In this document: one piece after another, positions 1 through 8,794 of the stretch
Position numbering within the stretch: the stretch's first letter is position 1
Layout: every line of letters starts with the position of its first letter
Source: an uncultured Granulosicoccus sp.
Lineage (GTDB): Bacteria > Pseudomonadota > Gammaproteobacteria > Granulosicoccales > Granulosicoccaceae
DNA length: 64,000 nt
Reading direction: 5' to 3'
NCBI GenBank assembly: GCA_947499955.1
Contig: CANMQI010000022.1
Span: 1 to 64,000 of the forward strand
The notes under the pieces: model-generated
Database searches by the model: none
Told to the model about the DNA's origin: nothing
Seen by the model: only the letters and a program-made list of their open reading frames with translations
Position numbers and translations under genes: made by a program

Positions 1-73
1 ACTCGATGCACTCATGCCGTGGAATATGAAATAGGGGAAGGTTGAAATGCCGGATACCCGGTTATGTTGGCGC

Positions 74-550
74 TTACGATTGTTCCATGCTCGTCTCCGG
101 GTTATCCCGAAGATTGCCACGCATGTTGTATCGCGCGACATGGGGATTCTTGTCGGCATCATTCAGCGCATTCTCCAGCGCAGAATCATGTCGCGTCGTG
201 ATGATCAGACTGAAGGGAAGCGATACAAGCCGCTTGTGCAGACTGCCAGGCGAGAATGTTTCGTTCTGGTAGAAAGTTGCCACTCTAGAGCGGAGACTGC
301 TCGGCCCTAGTTCAGGGGCGTCTTCGTATTGCTGCGTAATCGAGATCAGTGAATCGTTTACGACGCGTATTTCTTCCTCTTCCAGATCCTGCGCCAGATG
401 AGCGGCAAGTGATTCGGAAGGCTCCACGTAGTCGGCATCTTCACTGCCATTGGCAGTAGCGCAATCGATCGAGAGGTCAGGGCCCAGCACCAGGATGCAC
501 TGGTCATGCTTGAGACTGCTAACCAGATTGATCCAGTTACGTTCCTTCAT
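74..550 (-). CDS. SIR2-like domain protein, N-terminal part, probably frameshifted
   Basis: The 158-residue reading frame begins like SIR2-like (SIR2_2 type) domains: a short N-terminal helix, then CILVLGPDLS near residue 18 as the nucleotide-binding glycine turn, and LPFSLIITTRHDSALENAL near residue 110, matching the usual 'I-T-T-N-x-D' core strand. Known relatives carry this domain in front of effector or repeat modules and some act as NAD-consuming defence proteins. Here the frame stops at 74-76. The +1 frame, entered within the last few codons, stays open to base 1 and encodes a stretch ending in PYFIFHG, which resembles the P-x-x-Y-H-x-x-G strand that normally follows. I infer a one-base frameshift in a gene that continues off the left edge. 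The start ATG at 550 lacks a clear Shine-Dalgarno sequence. Family call moderate, function unknown. Confidence 0.55.
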   Translation of the reverse strand: MKERNWINLVSSLKHDQCILVLGPDLSIDCATANGSEDADYVEPSESLAAHLAQDLEEEEIRVVNDSLISITQQYEDAPELGPSSLRSRVATFYQNETFSPGSLHKRLVSLPFSLIITTRHDSALENALNDADKNPHVARYNMRGNLRDNPETSMEQS

Positions 551-946
551 GTCCGAGGCATTGAAGACTGACTTGCAAGATCATCAGTGCGCGGCCTTTC
601 TGGCGCTCGATATTCGACTCGCCAGAGGGGAGCTGAATACGATTCAATACACGCAAGCAGGATCATTGATCGGGTATCCGTGGCCAGATTTTGATTGCCT
701 GCCGGTAACAATCGCCTGTTGGCGGCCATCAGTCAAGCCCTCGATACCCTGTTCTGATCCGGGTTCGAGCAGCATGGCATCAGATTCTGCGCTGAATACG
801 GCAAGCCGTGGACTCGATTTTCGTCCTCAAAGCCGCAAGACTTCCACTGGAATACAGGAACCACTACCGGTCGAATCTGACCCGGTCTCCTACCTGGCTT
901 CCGTGCGCCGGCGGCCACGGCAGGTTGTGTTTCTTCAGACCTCGTG
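551..946. other. Intergenic region between the SIR2-like gene and dctM
   Basis: About 400 bases with only short frames of low-complexity composition and no recognisable protein. It should hold the promoter of the leftward SIR2-like gene, but I see no convincing -10/-35 pair. Its right end abuts the hairpin behind dctM. Confidence 0.4.
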
Positions 947-981
947 CTCGGCCAGCCCCCTTTCACGGGGCGCTGGCCGAG
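947..981 (-). terminator. Strong hairpin behind dctM
   Basis: A perfect 10-bp stem (947-956 with 972-981) is extended by a four-pair C/G stem across one bulged base, closing a six-base loop. It lies about 20 bases beyond the dctM stop on the minus strand. There is no T-run after it, so it may act as an RNA 3'-end stabiliser rather than a classic intrinsic terminator. Confidence 0.55.
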
Positions 982-1000
982 TACCGCTCAAGCGGTCTTG

Positions 1001-2629
1001 TTACAGAAAGATCGTGATGATCGAAGGCCAGATGAGCAATACGCTCAAGGCCAGCAACTGCAACCCGATGAAAGGCAGGAAGCCCCGGAAGATATCGGTG
1101 AGTGAGATATGCGGAGGTGCTACCGACTTGAGGTAGAACGCCGCGCCGCCGAACGGTGGTGACAGGAAGCTCACCTGCATGTTCATGCAGAACAACACGC
1201 CGAACCACACCGACACATGCTGAGGATCGAGCTGTCCGATGAAACCGATCTCTTCCACCGGCATGGCCTTGACGATAGGCAGAAACACCGGAATGATCAG
1301 CAACACGATACCGACCCAATCCATGAAAGCGCCCATGAACAGCAGGATGAGCATCATGGTCAGCAGCACCAGGAAGGTGGGCATGTTGGCATCCACGATG
1401 AGCCCGGCGATATAGGTTGGCCCACCGGCCAGCGTGTAGGCACCCGACAGGGCCGCAGCACCGATGGTTACCCAGATGATGGTACCGGTGGAACGCAGGG
1501 TACGCATCAGACTGTCCCACAGGAGTCCGACAGACGCTTCACCGCGCAACAGCGCAATGACGAATACGGCCAGCGCGCCCATGCCTGCTGCCTCGGTAAT
1601 ACCGGTAACGCCGCCATAGATCGAGCCGAGAACGATGCCGATGATGGTCACGGGCGCCAGCAGCCCCTTGCCATGCAACCAGCCTCTGGCAGATCGCTCT
1701 CGTCCGATGACCAGAAATATCACGGCCAGACCGACAACCATGACACCGGCAAGGTACGGCAGATGAGAACTCATACCCAGCCACACGGGACCATCGTCTT
1801 CAGACAGATTGGTGTTGATGCCGGTTGCTGTGTAGATAGCCGCTCGTGCGAACAACAGCGTGGCCAGCCCGGTCACCACGATGGCCAGAAAGCCGAAGAA
1901 CATGTTGCGCTTCTCTGCCCCTTCGGGATCTTCCGGTCCGGGTTCCGGCAATGGAGCCAGAGAAGGATTGAAGCGAGTACGAATGATGATGTAGAGGATG
2001 ATGAAACTGGCCAGCATGAACCCTGGCAGAAAGGCACCGGTGAACAGAGACTTGATGGAGGTTTCAGTGATCAGACCGTAGATGATCAGGACGATCGATG
2101 GCGGAATCATGGTACCCAGAGAACCGGAGGCACATATGGTACCGATGGCCAGATTCTGGTCATAACCCAGTCGCAGCATCTGCGGCAATGCAATGAGACC
2201 AAGCAGGACAATCTCGCCGCCGATGATGCCTGACATGGCTGCCAGCAACACGGCCATGACCGACGTGACAATGGCTATACCGCCACGAACACGACTGAGC
2301 CAGAAATCCAGCGAGTCGTACATGGACTTTGCAACCCCTGAGCGCTCCAGCAGAGATGCCATGAAGATGAACAATGGCACGGAGATCAGCACGTACTCGG
2401 TCAGCAAGTCGAATATCTTCTGCGCCAGAATGTACAACGGCCCGGTGCCGGGCCTGCCGGTCAGCAAACCGTCACCGAAGCTCATGGGGTCGGTGAGCAG
2501 CGTTGGCTCGAACTTCATGATCATGACCAGCAGCGCCAGAACAGCCGACGCCAGTCCCAATGGCATGCCGATTGCCAGGAACAGAAGCATCCCGATGACC
2601 AGCACAAGTGAAATCGTTCCTACATCCAT
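1001..2629 (-). CDS. dctM: TRAP transporter large permease DctM
   Basis: This 542-residue, very hydrophobic protein fits the 12-helix DctM/SiaM subunit, the sodium-coupled translocation channel of tripartite ATP-independent periplasmic transporters in the inner membrane. It opens with the typical hydrophobic helix ending in IGMPLGLASAV. The length exceeds the usual ~430 residues because of a charged insert near residues 225-300, a trait of the large-permease subgroup often labelled mannitol/chloroaromatic. Its ATG overlaps the dctQ stop by one base (TGATG), implying translational coupling. It is the last gene of the leftward dctP-dctQ-dctM unit. The substrate cannot be read from the sequence; the adjacent FadR-type regulator suggests an organic or sugar acid. 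Confidence 0.93.
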   Translation of the reverse strand: MDVGTISLVLVIGMLLFLAIGMPLGLASAVLALLVMIMKFEPTLLTDPMSFGDGLLTGRPGTGPLYILAQKIFDLLTEYVLISVPLFIFMASLLERSGVAKSMYDSLDFWLSRVRGGIAIVTSVMAVLLAAMSGIIGGEIVLLGLIALPQMLRLGYDQNLAIGTICASGSLGTMIPPSIVLIIYGLITETSIKSLFTGAFLPGFMLASFIILYIIIRTRFNPSLAPLPEPGPEDPEGAEKRNMFFGFLAIVVTGLATLLFARAAIYTATGINTNLSEDDGPVWLGMSSHLPYLAGVMVVGLAVIFLVIGRERSARGWLHGKGLLAPVTIIGIVLGSIYGGVTGITEAAGMGALAVFVIALLRGEASVGLLWDSLMRTLRSTGTIIWVTIGAAALSGAYTLAGGPTYIAGLIVDANMPTFLVLLTMMLILLFMGAFMDWVGIVLLIIPVFLPIVKAMPVEEIGFIGQLDPQHVSVWFGVLFCMNMQVSFLSPPFGGAAFYLKSVAPPHISLTDIFRGFLPFIGLQLLALSVLLIWPSIITIFL

Positions 2630-3477
2630 CAGACTTTACCTACGCTGCGTTTGATTGCTTCGAGCTCCTGCTCATCGATATCGACAAGCCCCCCGCGCTC
2701 TTCTGCGGTGAGATTCCAGTCGGCAATCAGATTGGCGGCCGCCTGGATGGCGATGAGAACAACCATGATGAGGATCATGGGCTGAATGGTGGCCGGAATG
2801 GGAGGATCGAAGGCTGTGCCGAACATTTCCCACTTGTAGAATTTGGTCACGAAGACCTGCTTGAAGCTGCCAAAGACCATGAAGAAGGCAAAGAACCAGA
2901 CAAATGCCACCGAGATGATGTCGAAGACATGCTGCAACCAGCGAGGCACCACGTCATACAACAGGAAGATCCTGATGTGGCAACGCTGCTGCATGGCATA
3001 CAGGCCGGAGAGCAGAAAGACATAACCGGCAACCCACAAGGTCAACTCATTGGCCCAGAGTGTCGGCGCTTCGAATACATAACGCAGGAACACTTCGTAG
3101 AGCATGATGCAGGTCAGCGACAGGATCAGCAGCATGGTGACCCGACCGATGAACAGGGCGAATCGATCGATCGCACGCCAGTAATCGTACTCCATGTGAG
3201 CACAGCGCACGGTGCGCATGCCAATGACCAACAACACGGGAATCAACACCAGTGCTGCCCAGTCAATGGGATCGGCATAGCCGCCAAACAGACCGGCCAT
3301 GTCAGGGGTGACATCCTTGCGCTGATGCAGCTCGGCCAGCTGCTGCGTCAGGCTTTCACTGGCAGGCGGCAGGAGATCCAGAAGGAACGCCGGTGTGTGC
3401 CACGTGGCCCACCCAGAACAGAGGATAAAGGCGAATGGAACCAACCATTCGATAAAGCTGCCGCTGTCATCATCCAT
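2629..3477 (-). CDS. dctQ: TRAP transporter small permease DctQ
   Basis: A 282-residue membrane protein. The DctQ core (four helices, assisting DctM and docking the solute receptor) occupies roughly residues 85-260; LWANELTLWVAGYVFLLSG is a typical core segment. The N-terminal ~85 residues add an extra hydrophobic stretch and a hydrophilic loop, making it longer than the common ~160-190-residue form and matching the enlarged DctM partner. The stop codon overlaps the dctM start by one base. It follows dctP after a strong intrinsic terminator, so its expression is probably a fraction of that of the receptor. The call is secure for the family; substrate unknown. Confidence 0.88.
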   Translation of the reverse strand: MDDDSGSFIEWLVPFAFILCSGWATWHTPAFLLDLLPPASESLTQQLAELHQRKDVTPDMAGLFGGYADPIDWAALVLIPVLLVIGMRTVRCAHMEYDYWRAIDRFALFIGRVTMLLILSLTCIMLYEVFLRYVFEAPTLWANELTLWVAGYVFLLSGLYAMQQRCHIRIFLLYDVVPRWLQHVFDIISVAFVWFFAFFMVFGSFKQVFVTKFYKWEMFGTAFDPPIPATIQPMILIMVVLIAIQAAANLIADWNLTAEERGGLVDIDEQELEAIKRSVGKV

Positions 3478-3528
3478 TAGCTACATCCAGATTCATGTGA
3501 AATCGGGTCGAAATAAAGAGTGGGAATG

Positions 3529-3563
3529 AAAAAAAGTGGCAGGCCCGCAACGGGCACTGCCAC
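3529..3563 (-). terminator. Intrinsic terminator between dctP and dctQM
   Basis: On the minus strand a 12-pair hairpin (arms 3536-3547 and 3551-3563, one bulged base, three-base loop) is followed directly by seven T residues (A-run at 3529-3535). It sits between the dctP stop and the dctQ start. Read-through would let the periplasmic receptor be made in excess over the membrane subunits. Confidence 0.88.
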
Positions 3564-3592
3564 AGATCAGAATCCGACGGGATGCCGGATGC

Positions 3593-4627
3593 CTACTTCA
3601 TTGCACCCAGATCCTTGAGGAAAGCAACGTGGCTTTCCAGCAGTTTCTTGGCTTCCGGAGTAGTCGCGAATTCAACCCAGGCTGCCTGAACAGCATCGCG
3701 GTATTGTGCCAGATCCTCTGGTGCCCACTCATAAATATTCACGCCTTTTTCAGCCAGTTCCTTCTTGGTCTGGGCGTTCTTCACTTCATTGATGGTCGCG
3801 TTCTTCAGCGCCAGTGCCTGCATGCCCACTTTCATGATGGCCTTGTGATGATCAGGCATCTCGTCCCAGATATCCTTGCGACAGGCAAGGTGGTCAGCCG
3901 GCATGGAGTGAAAGCCCGGATAGTTGGCGTGCTCGGCGATGTCATACAGACCCATGCCCATGTTGTTGGTCAGGTTGGCTGCATCCGCACCGTCGATGAT
4001 GCCGGACTCCAGCGCCGTGAACACTTCGTTGAAATCCATCACGACCGGTGAGGCACCCAGGTTCTTGAATACCAGGGTTTCCATGCCGGGAGGTGAACGG
4101 AACTTCCAGTTCTTCAGGTCTGCAACACCACGAATGGGCTTGGTTGACGCCAGTGATTCAGGACCGGGAATCCACCAGCCAACGAATTCCATGTCATAGG
4201 CGTTGTACAGCTCGTTGATGCTGGCATAGCCGTCACCATGCAGCAACCAGGCAAGCTGCTGATAAGGGTTGCCGTAGCCACCCATGAGATCGCCGGCAAA
4301 TTGAAACGCCGGGTTCTTGCCTGTCTGATAGGCACCACCGGTCATGTCGCAATCGAGAATGCCGGTCGCGGCAGCATCGAATGTTTCAGTGGACTTGACC
4401 ACCGCAGATGAATAGAACATTTCGATCTGGATTTCACCATTGGACATGGCGGTCACATCGTCAACGAATTCCTTGGCCAGCTCACCAGACAGAGTTTCTG
4501 GAGAGAAATGCGTCTGGATGCGCAGCTTCGTATCTTCTGCATTGGCAGTACCGGACGCCAGGGCAAATGCCAGTGTGGCAACACTGGTCGCAGCCAGTGT
4601 GCTGACGCTCTTGAATGACTTCTGCAT
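3593..4627 (-). CDS. dctP: TRAP transporter periplasmic solute receptor DctP
   Basis: A 344-residue extracytoplasmic receptor of the DctP family that captures the substrate and delivers it to DctQM. Residues 1-31 form a signal peptide ending in ANA before EDTKLRIQ. Family landmarks are WKFRSPPG, with the arginine that salt-bridges substrate carboxylates, followed by the ALESGIIDGAD segment. I place the start at the ATG at 4627, because GAGGAA sits just upstream at the right distance; a GTG four codons earlier lies inside that ribosome-binding site. It is the first gene of the transporter unit, with the regulator upstream on the same strand. The carboxylate-binding arginine suggests an organic acid substrate. 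Confidence 0.92.
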   Translation of the reverse strand: MQKSFKSVSTLAATSVATLAFALASGTANAEDTKLRIQTHFSPETLSGELAKEFVDDVTAMSNGEIQIEMFYSSAVVKSTETFDAAATGILDCDMTGGAYQTGKNPAFQFAGDLMGGYGNPYQQLAWLLHGDGYASINELYNAYDMEFVGWWIPGPESLASTKPIRGVADLKNWKFRSPPGMETLVFKNLGASPVVMDFNEVFTALESGIIDGADAANLTNNMGMGLYDIAEHANYPGFHSMPADHLACRKDIWDEMPDHHKAIMKVGMQALALKNATINEVKNAQTKKELAEKGVNIYEWAPEDLAQYRDAVQAAWVEFATTPEAKKLLESHVAFLKDLGAMK

Positions 4628-4765
4628 ACTATTCCTCACTGATTATTGAAATGAAAAATCAGAACCGGGTCTTTTGCCCTGAATCTGACAGGTGATAGCC
4701 TTTCGACTAAATCTGGAAACGCTTGCTCGCCATGTGCCGCGAGCTGAATTGACTGACTGCCATGA

Positions 4766-5503
4766 TCAGGCTACCGAGATCACGGCCTTGATACGACAAA
4801 CAGCATCCTTGATAAGAAAGGTCATCCTTGCTTTTGCCTCATCGCTATCGCCACGAATGATGGCGTCGCTGACTGCCTCGTGAAAAGGCAGGATTCTTCG
4901 GTTGGTATCACGGTCCGGATTCGTCAGTCGAATGCTGGACAGCAATGCCGAATAGATGATGCCCGCCAGCGCAAACAGAAATTCATTGTGTGCCGCCCTC
5001 AATACCGCGCGGTGAAATCGGGCATCCGCAATCACGAATTTCCGGGGATTATCCACTTCATCCTTCATGGCTTGAATGGCACCAGCAATTTCCTCCAACT
5101 CCGCTCGGGTGGCTCTCTGCGCAGCCCATGAAGCTGCTTGTGGTTCGAATAACTGCCTTGTCTCCGCAAGTTGCAACAGCATGTCCGGATTCGCTGGCAC
5201 CGACAATTGCCAGGCCAGCACATCGTCATCCAGCAAGCCCCACTCTTCGCGAGGCTTGACTCGGGTGCCGATGCCGCGGCGCACCTCAAGGAGCCCCTTG
5301 CCAACCAACACTTTCATGGCGTCACGAATGACCGTTCGACTGACTCCGAAACGCACGGACAGAGCAGACTCATCCTCCAGCAACGTACCTGGTGAATAAG
5401 CTCCCGTGACGATATCGCGCCCCACCTGAGCTGCCACTTCCGAGCTCAGACTTGGAGCCAGCGCCGTCACTGCCTTGAGGTGGTAATACGACGCTTCTTC
5501 CAT
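4766..5503 (-). CDS. GntR/FadR-family transcriptional regulator with FCD domain
   Basis: A 245-residue regulator: winged helix-turn-helix in roughly residues 15-80 (LSVRFGVSRTVIRDAMKVL is the recognition region), the linker GLLDDDVLAWQ, then an all-helical FCD ligand-binding domain with metal-ligand histidines (ARFHRAV, ILPFHEAV). The EEWGLLDDDVL linker is typical of regulators of sugar-acid and hydroxy-acid catabolism. The start is set at the ATG at 5503; an upstream GTG would place a 19-bp palindrome inside the coding region. It lies upstream of dctPQM on the same strand and most likely controls that transporter and itself. Confidence 0.88.
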   Translation of the reverse strand: MEEASYYHLKAVTALAPSLSSEVAAQVGRDIVTGAYSPGTLLEDESALSVRFGVSRTVIRDAMKVLVGKGLLEVRRGIGTRVKPREEWGLLDDDVLAWQLSVPANPDMLLQLAETRQLFEPQAASWAAQRATRAELEEIAGAIQAMKDEVDNPRKFVIADARFHRAVLRAAHNEFLFALAGIIYSALLSSIRLTNPDRDTNRRILPFHEAVSDAIIRGDSDEAKARMTFLIKDAVCRIKAVISVA

Positions 5504-5511
5504 GAGCGAAT

Positions 5512-5530
5512 TTAAACATATTATGTTTAA
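5512..5530. promoter_or_regulatory. Palindromic operator candidate for the GntR regulator
   Basis: TTAAACATATTATGTTTAA is a perfect inverted repeat of 9-bp arms around one central base, nine bases upstream of the chosen regulator start. GntR-family proteins bind short palindromes and often repress themselves. No second copy is evident upstream of dctP. Confidence 0.6.
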
Positions 5531-5664
5531 CGTGAACACCCCTGTTCACAACTCTTGTGACGCTATTCCGGAAGTGTGAGTCAGCTCGCTGTTTCGGGCA
5601 GCGCTACTCGACAAGGCATGGGTTGGTTGTCACCAACGTCTGGAAAGTCGCGGTGGCTTGCCGC

Positions 5665-6513
5665 TCAGATATGCTCGTCTCGGGCTTTTCTGGCACGAGC
5701 AAAGGTGGCTTCGAGCGTATCGCCATCCCGTCCATCAATGGCCTGTCGCAATTGTTTCAGGTGGATATCCAGATTATCCATGGCCTGCAACAAGGCATCC
5801 CGATTGGTCAGACAGACATCACGCCACATGATGGGATCGCTTGAGGCAATGCGAGTGAAGTCCTTGAAGCCACCGGCCGAATAGCGAAAGATCTCTTCCG
5901 ATTCCTGCTGCTTGGCCAGCATGTCCACCAGTGCAAAGGCCAGCACATGCGGCAGATGACTGGTTGCTGCCAGTACCCTGTCATGCTGCTCCGGCCCCAA
6001 GGCTTCCACCTGAGCTCCAGTACTTTCCCACAACTTGCGCACCACCTCCGTTGCAGCCTCGTCGGTTTCAGGCAAGGGTGTCAGCAGCACACGCTTGTTC
6101 TGATAGAGGCTGGCATCCGCAGCATCGACTCCGGTCTTCTCGCGGCCGGCAATCGGATGACCCGGTACCACACGAGACATGTCATCCAGCACGGCACGAG
6201 CATCTTCGATGAATGGTGCCTTGACGCTGCCGGCATCGGTGATGATGGCTGATGACTTGAGGTGAGGCTTGATGGCTGTCAGCTGCTCGCGCATGCTGAG
6301 CATCGGCACCGCCAGCATGATGATGTCCGCATCTGTCACGACTTCGGCAGGATCGGTGCTGAAGCCATCGATAAAACCCAGCTCCTGCCCTCGCCTTCCG
6401 GTCGACTCTGAACGCACCAGGGCAACAATGTCACCGGCATGGCCGGATTGCTTCAATGCGGCTGCCAGTGAGCCACCTATCATGCCCAGGCCCGCAATAC
6501 ACAATTTGCTCAT
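5665..6513 (-). CDS. tyrA: Prephenate dehydrogenase TyrA
   Basis: Oxidatively decarboxylates prephenate to 4-hydroxyphenylpyruvate for tyrosine synthesis. The 282-residue protein starts with an NAD-binding Rossmann turn GLGMIGGS and has the catalytic-region GHPIAGREKTG, followed by ATSHLPHVLAFAL and GGFKDFTRIASSDP, all hallmarks of the monofunctional, cyclohexadienyl/prephenate dehydrogenase family. No chorismate mutase domain is fused; that activity is supplied by pheA next door. It ends the gyrA-serC-pheA-tyrA run. In many gammaproteobacteria aroA follows, but here the next genes are the GntR regulator and the TRAP transporter. Confidence 0.94.
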   Translation of the reverse strand: MSKLCIAGLGMIGGSLAAALKQSGHAGDIVALVRSESTGRRGQELGFIDGFSTDPAEVVTDADIIMLAVPMLSMREQLTAIKPHLKSSAIITDAGSVKAPFIEDARAVLDDMSRVVPGHPIAGREKTGVDAADASLYQNKRVLLTPLPETDEAATEVVRKLWESTGAQVEALGPEQHDRVLAATSHLPHVLAFALVDMLAKQQESEEIFRYSAGGFKDFTRIASSDPIMWRDVCLTNRDALLQAMDNLDIHLKQLRQAIDGRDGDTLEATFARARKARDEHI

Positions 6514-6545
6514 CAGTTTCTGCCCGGGTTATCGGAGAATCACGC

Positions 6546-7679
6546 CTACAGTGCTCGTGGGTAGGAACCCAGCACCTTCAACAACGGTGTCAGCTCTCGC
6601 AGCTCGTCCAGTACCGGGGCCAGATTTGCATCATCCTGATGACCATTGACGTCGATGAAGAAATGATACTCCCACAAGGCTGAGCGTGATGGACGCGACT
6701 CGATACGTGTCATGCTGACTCCCGCCTCTTCCAGTGGCTGCAGCATTCGCCGCAGACCACCAGGCTTGTGCGGCGCTGCAATCATCAGCAATGTTGCATC
6801 ATCACCACTGGGGGGGACGTCCTGATCACCGATGATCAGAAAACGAGTTGTATTGTTCCGCTCATCCTCGATACCACTGACCAGACTGTTGAGCCCATAG
6901 AGCTCGCCGGCGATCTCACCCGCAATGGCAGCGTACTCGGGGTGCTTGATGGCAAGACGCGCCGCTTCGGCGTTGCTGCTTTCACTGATGCGTTCCGCAT
7001 TGGGCAGATTGGCATTGAGCCAGTGCCAGCACTGCGCCAGTGCCTGGGGATGTGCATGGACCGTCTCGATATCTGCCAGCGATTCACTGCGACTGAGCAG
7101 ACAATGCTGTATGCGCATGCTCAACTCGCCACACACGCGCAGCGGCGTTCGTGTCAGAAGATCCAGTGTCAGATTGATGGTGCCTTCGGTCGAATTCTCT
7201 ACCGGCACCACACCAAAGCGTGCACGCCCCGTTTCGACGGCCTGAAAGATATCCGCGATGCCGGCTTCCGGCACGGTCTGCACGGCATGACCGAAATGCC
7301 GATCGGCAGCCGCATGGCTATAGGTACCTTCCGGTCCCAGATAGGCCACTCGCATGGGCTCTTCAAGCGCCAGGCTGGCCGAAATGATTTCGCGAAAGAT
7401 ACGTTGGACGGCCGTGTCACTCATGGGGCCTTCGTTGCGTCTGGCCACTTCCTTGAGAATCTGCGCTTCGCGTTCCGGCCGGTAGAAATCAACCGCCTTG
7501 CCATCGGCTTCAGCCAGCTTGACCGCTGCAACCTTCAGGGCCGCAGCGGCACGCTGGTTCAGCAAAGCCTGAATCTGCAGATCCAGACTGTCTATTTCCT
7601 GGCGAATATCCGACAGAGCCAATGGTTTGGCCTTGCCCGCATCGGTCTGATCGTTGCCGTCCGGAAGCTCAGTGCTCAT
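6546..7679 (-). CDS. pheA: Bifunctional chorismate mutase / prephenate dehydratase PheA
   Basis: Converts chorismate to prephenate and then to phenylpyruvate. The 377-residue protein has an AroQ-type helical chorismate mutase at residues ~25-110 (IRQEIDSLDLQIQALL, FYRPEREAQIL), then the dehydratase domain from YLGPEGTYSHAA with ENSTEGTI and the catalytic TRF motif, and a C-terminal ACT domain with ESRPSR, the phenylalanine-feedback site. The ACT region reads GGLRRML where GALxxxL is usual. The start overlaps the serC stop by four bases (ATGA), so the two are translationally coupled. Confidence 0.95.
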   Translation of the reverse strand: MSTELPDGNDQTDAGKAKPLALSDIRQEIDSLDLQIQALLNQRAAAALKVAAVKLAEADGKAVDFYRPEREAQILKEVARRNEGPMSDTAVQRIFREIISASLALEEPMRVAYLGPEGTYSHAAADRHFGHAVQTVPEAGIADIFQAVETGRARFGVVPVENSTEGTINLTLDLLTRTPLRVCGELSMRIQHCLLSRSESLADIETVHAHPQALAQCWHWLNANLPNAERISESSNAEAARLAIKHPEYAAIAGEIAGELYGLNSLVSGIEDERNNTTRFLIIGDQDVPPSGDDATLLMIAAPHKPGGLRRMLQPLEEAGVSMTRIESRPSRSALWEYHFFIDVNGHQDDANLAPVLDELRELTPLLKVLGSYPRAL

Positions 7680-8770
7680 GAATGCTGTTCAGCGAAGAAA
7701 TGGAGGTAGTCAACCAGCTCATCCACCGACTGATCGGTGATTGCATTGTAAAGACTGGCGCGCAGACCGCCTATTGATTTATGCCCCTTGAGGCCGATGA
7801 ATCCTCGACCGGCAGCCCCCTGGAGAAATTCGCTCGTCAGAGCTTCATCCTTGAGCTGGAACGGTACGTTCATGCGTGAACGATTCTGTGGATGCACACG
7901 ATTGATGTACAGCTCGTGCCCATCAATGGCGGCATAGACCCGCTTTGCCTGCTGCTCATTGCGCTCGGCGACCACCGACAGCCCGCCCTCATCCAGCAAC
8001 CACTGGAAAACCAGGCCGGCGGCATACCAGGCAAAGGTTGGTGGTGTGTTTAGCATGGAGCCAGCCTTGGCAGTGGCAGCATAGCTGAAGACGGGCGGCA
8101 ACGATTGCCGCGCACTTCGCTCCAGCAACTCGTTGCGCACGATCACCACCGTGATGCCGGCAGGGCCGATGTTCTTCTGCGCGCCGGCATAGATGAGCCC
8201 GTAGCGCTCTACCTCTATTGGTCGCGACAGTATGGACGAGGACATATCGCACACCACCGGTACCTGGCTATCGGGTAGTTCGTGCAGGACGATGCCGTCA
8301 ATGGTCTCGTTATCTGTCAGGTGCAGGAAGCTGGCATTGCTGGCATCTGCCCACTGCGAACTGTCAGGCACCCGTACAAGAGGCTGTTCCTGACAACTGG
8401 CAACGGTATCGACCTGAGTCAGGGCGCTGGCCGAGGCCATGGCCTTGCGCGCCCAGTAACCACTATCGAGATAGGCCACACGGCCGTCGACATCCAGATT
8501 CTGTACGCACAGACTGAACTGCGTACTGGCGCCGCCCTGCATGAAGAGCACGGAATAGTCGTCGGGAATGGCCATCAGCTGGCGCAGGTCAGAATCGGCC
8601 TGCGCTGCGATATCCGCAAAATCCTCGCTACGATGACTCATCTCGAGCACTGACAGACCGCGCCCCCGGTAGTCAAGGAGCTCGCTCTGCATACGTTCAA
8701 GCACAGGGCGCGGCATGGCTGCCGGCCCGGCGTTGAAATTTGCTACCCGCGCATGGGTTGTCTCAGACAA
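7676..8770 (-). CDS. serC: Phosphoserine aminotransferase SerC
   Basis: A 364-residue PLP enzyme of the class V fold that makes 3-phosphoserine in serine synthesis and 4-phosphohydroxythreonine for pyridoxal phosphate. It begins NFNAGPAAMPRPVLE, has the STQFSL phosphate region, and the PLP lysine in AGAQKNIGPAG. The C-terminal GLRASLYNA and ESV/DELVDYL-type end are as expected. It sits 24 bases behind gyrA and overlaps pheA by four bases, the classical gammaproteobacterial arrangement. Confidence 0.95.
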   Translation of the reverse strand: MSETTHARVANFNAGPAAMPRPVLERMQSELLDYRGRGLSVLEMSHRSEDFADIAAQADSDLRQLMAIPDDYSVLFMQGGASTQFSLCVQNLDVDGRVAYLDSGYWARKAMASASALTQVDTVASCQEQPLVRVPDSSQWADASNASFLHLTDNETIDGIVLHELPDSQVPVVCDMSSSILSRPIEVERYGLIYAGAQKNIGPAGITVVIVRNELLERSARQSLPPVFSYAATAKAGSMLNTPPTFAWYAAGLVFQWLLDEGGLSVVAERNEQQAKRVYAAIDGHELYINRVHPQNRSRMNVPFQLKDEALTSEFLQGAAGRGFIGLKGHKSIGGLRASLYNAITDQSVDELVDYLHFFAEQHS

Positions 8771-8794
8771 GGGTGACCGTACTCCGCGGTTGGA

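Noticed and set aside
450-1136. 228-codon rightward open frame
   Set aside because: It runs across the SIR2-like start and the hairpin and dctM end, with no family resemblance and atypical composition; it is a chance frame.
1217-2233. 338-codon rightward open frame opposite dctM
   Set aside because: Rich in His, Asp, Gln and Gly as expected of the complement of a hydrophobic membrane gene; no homology.
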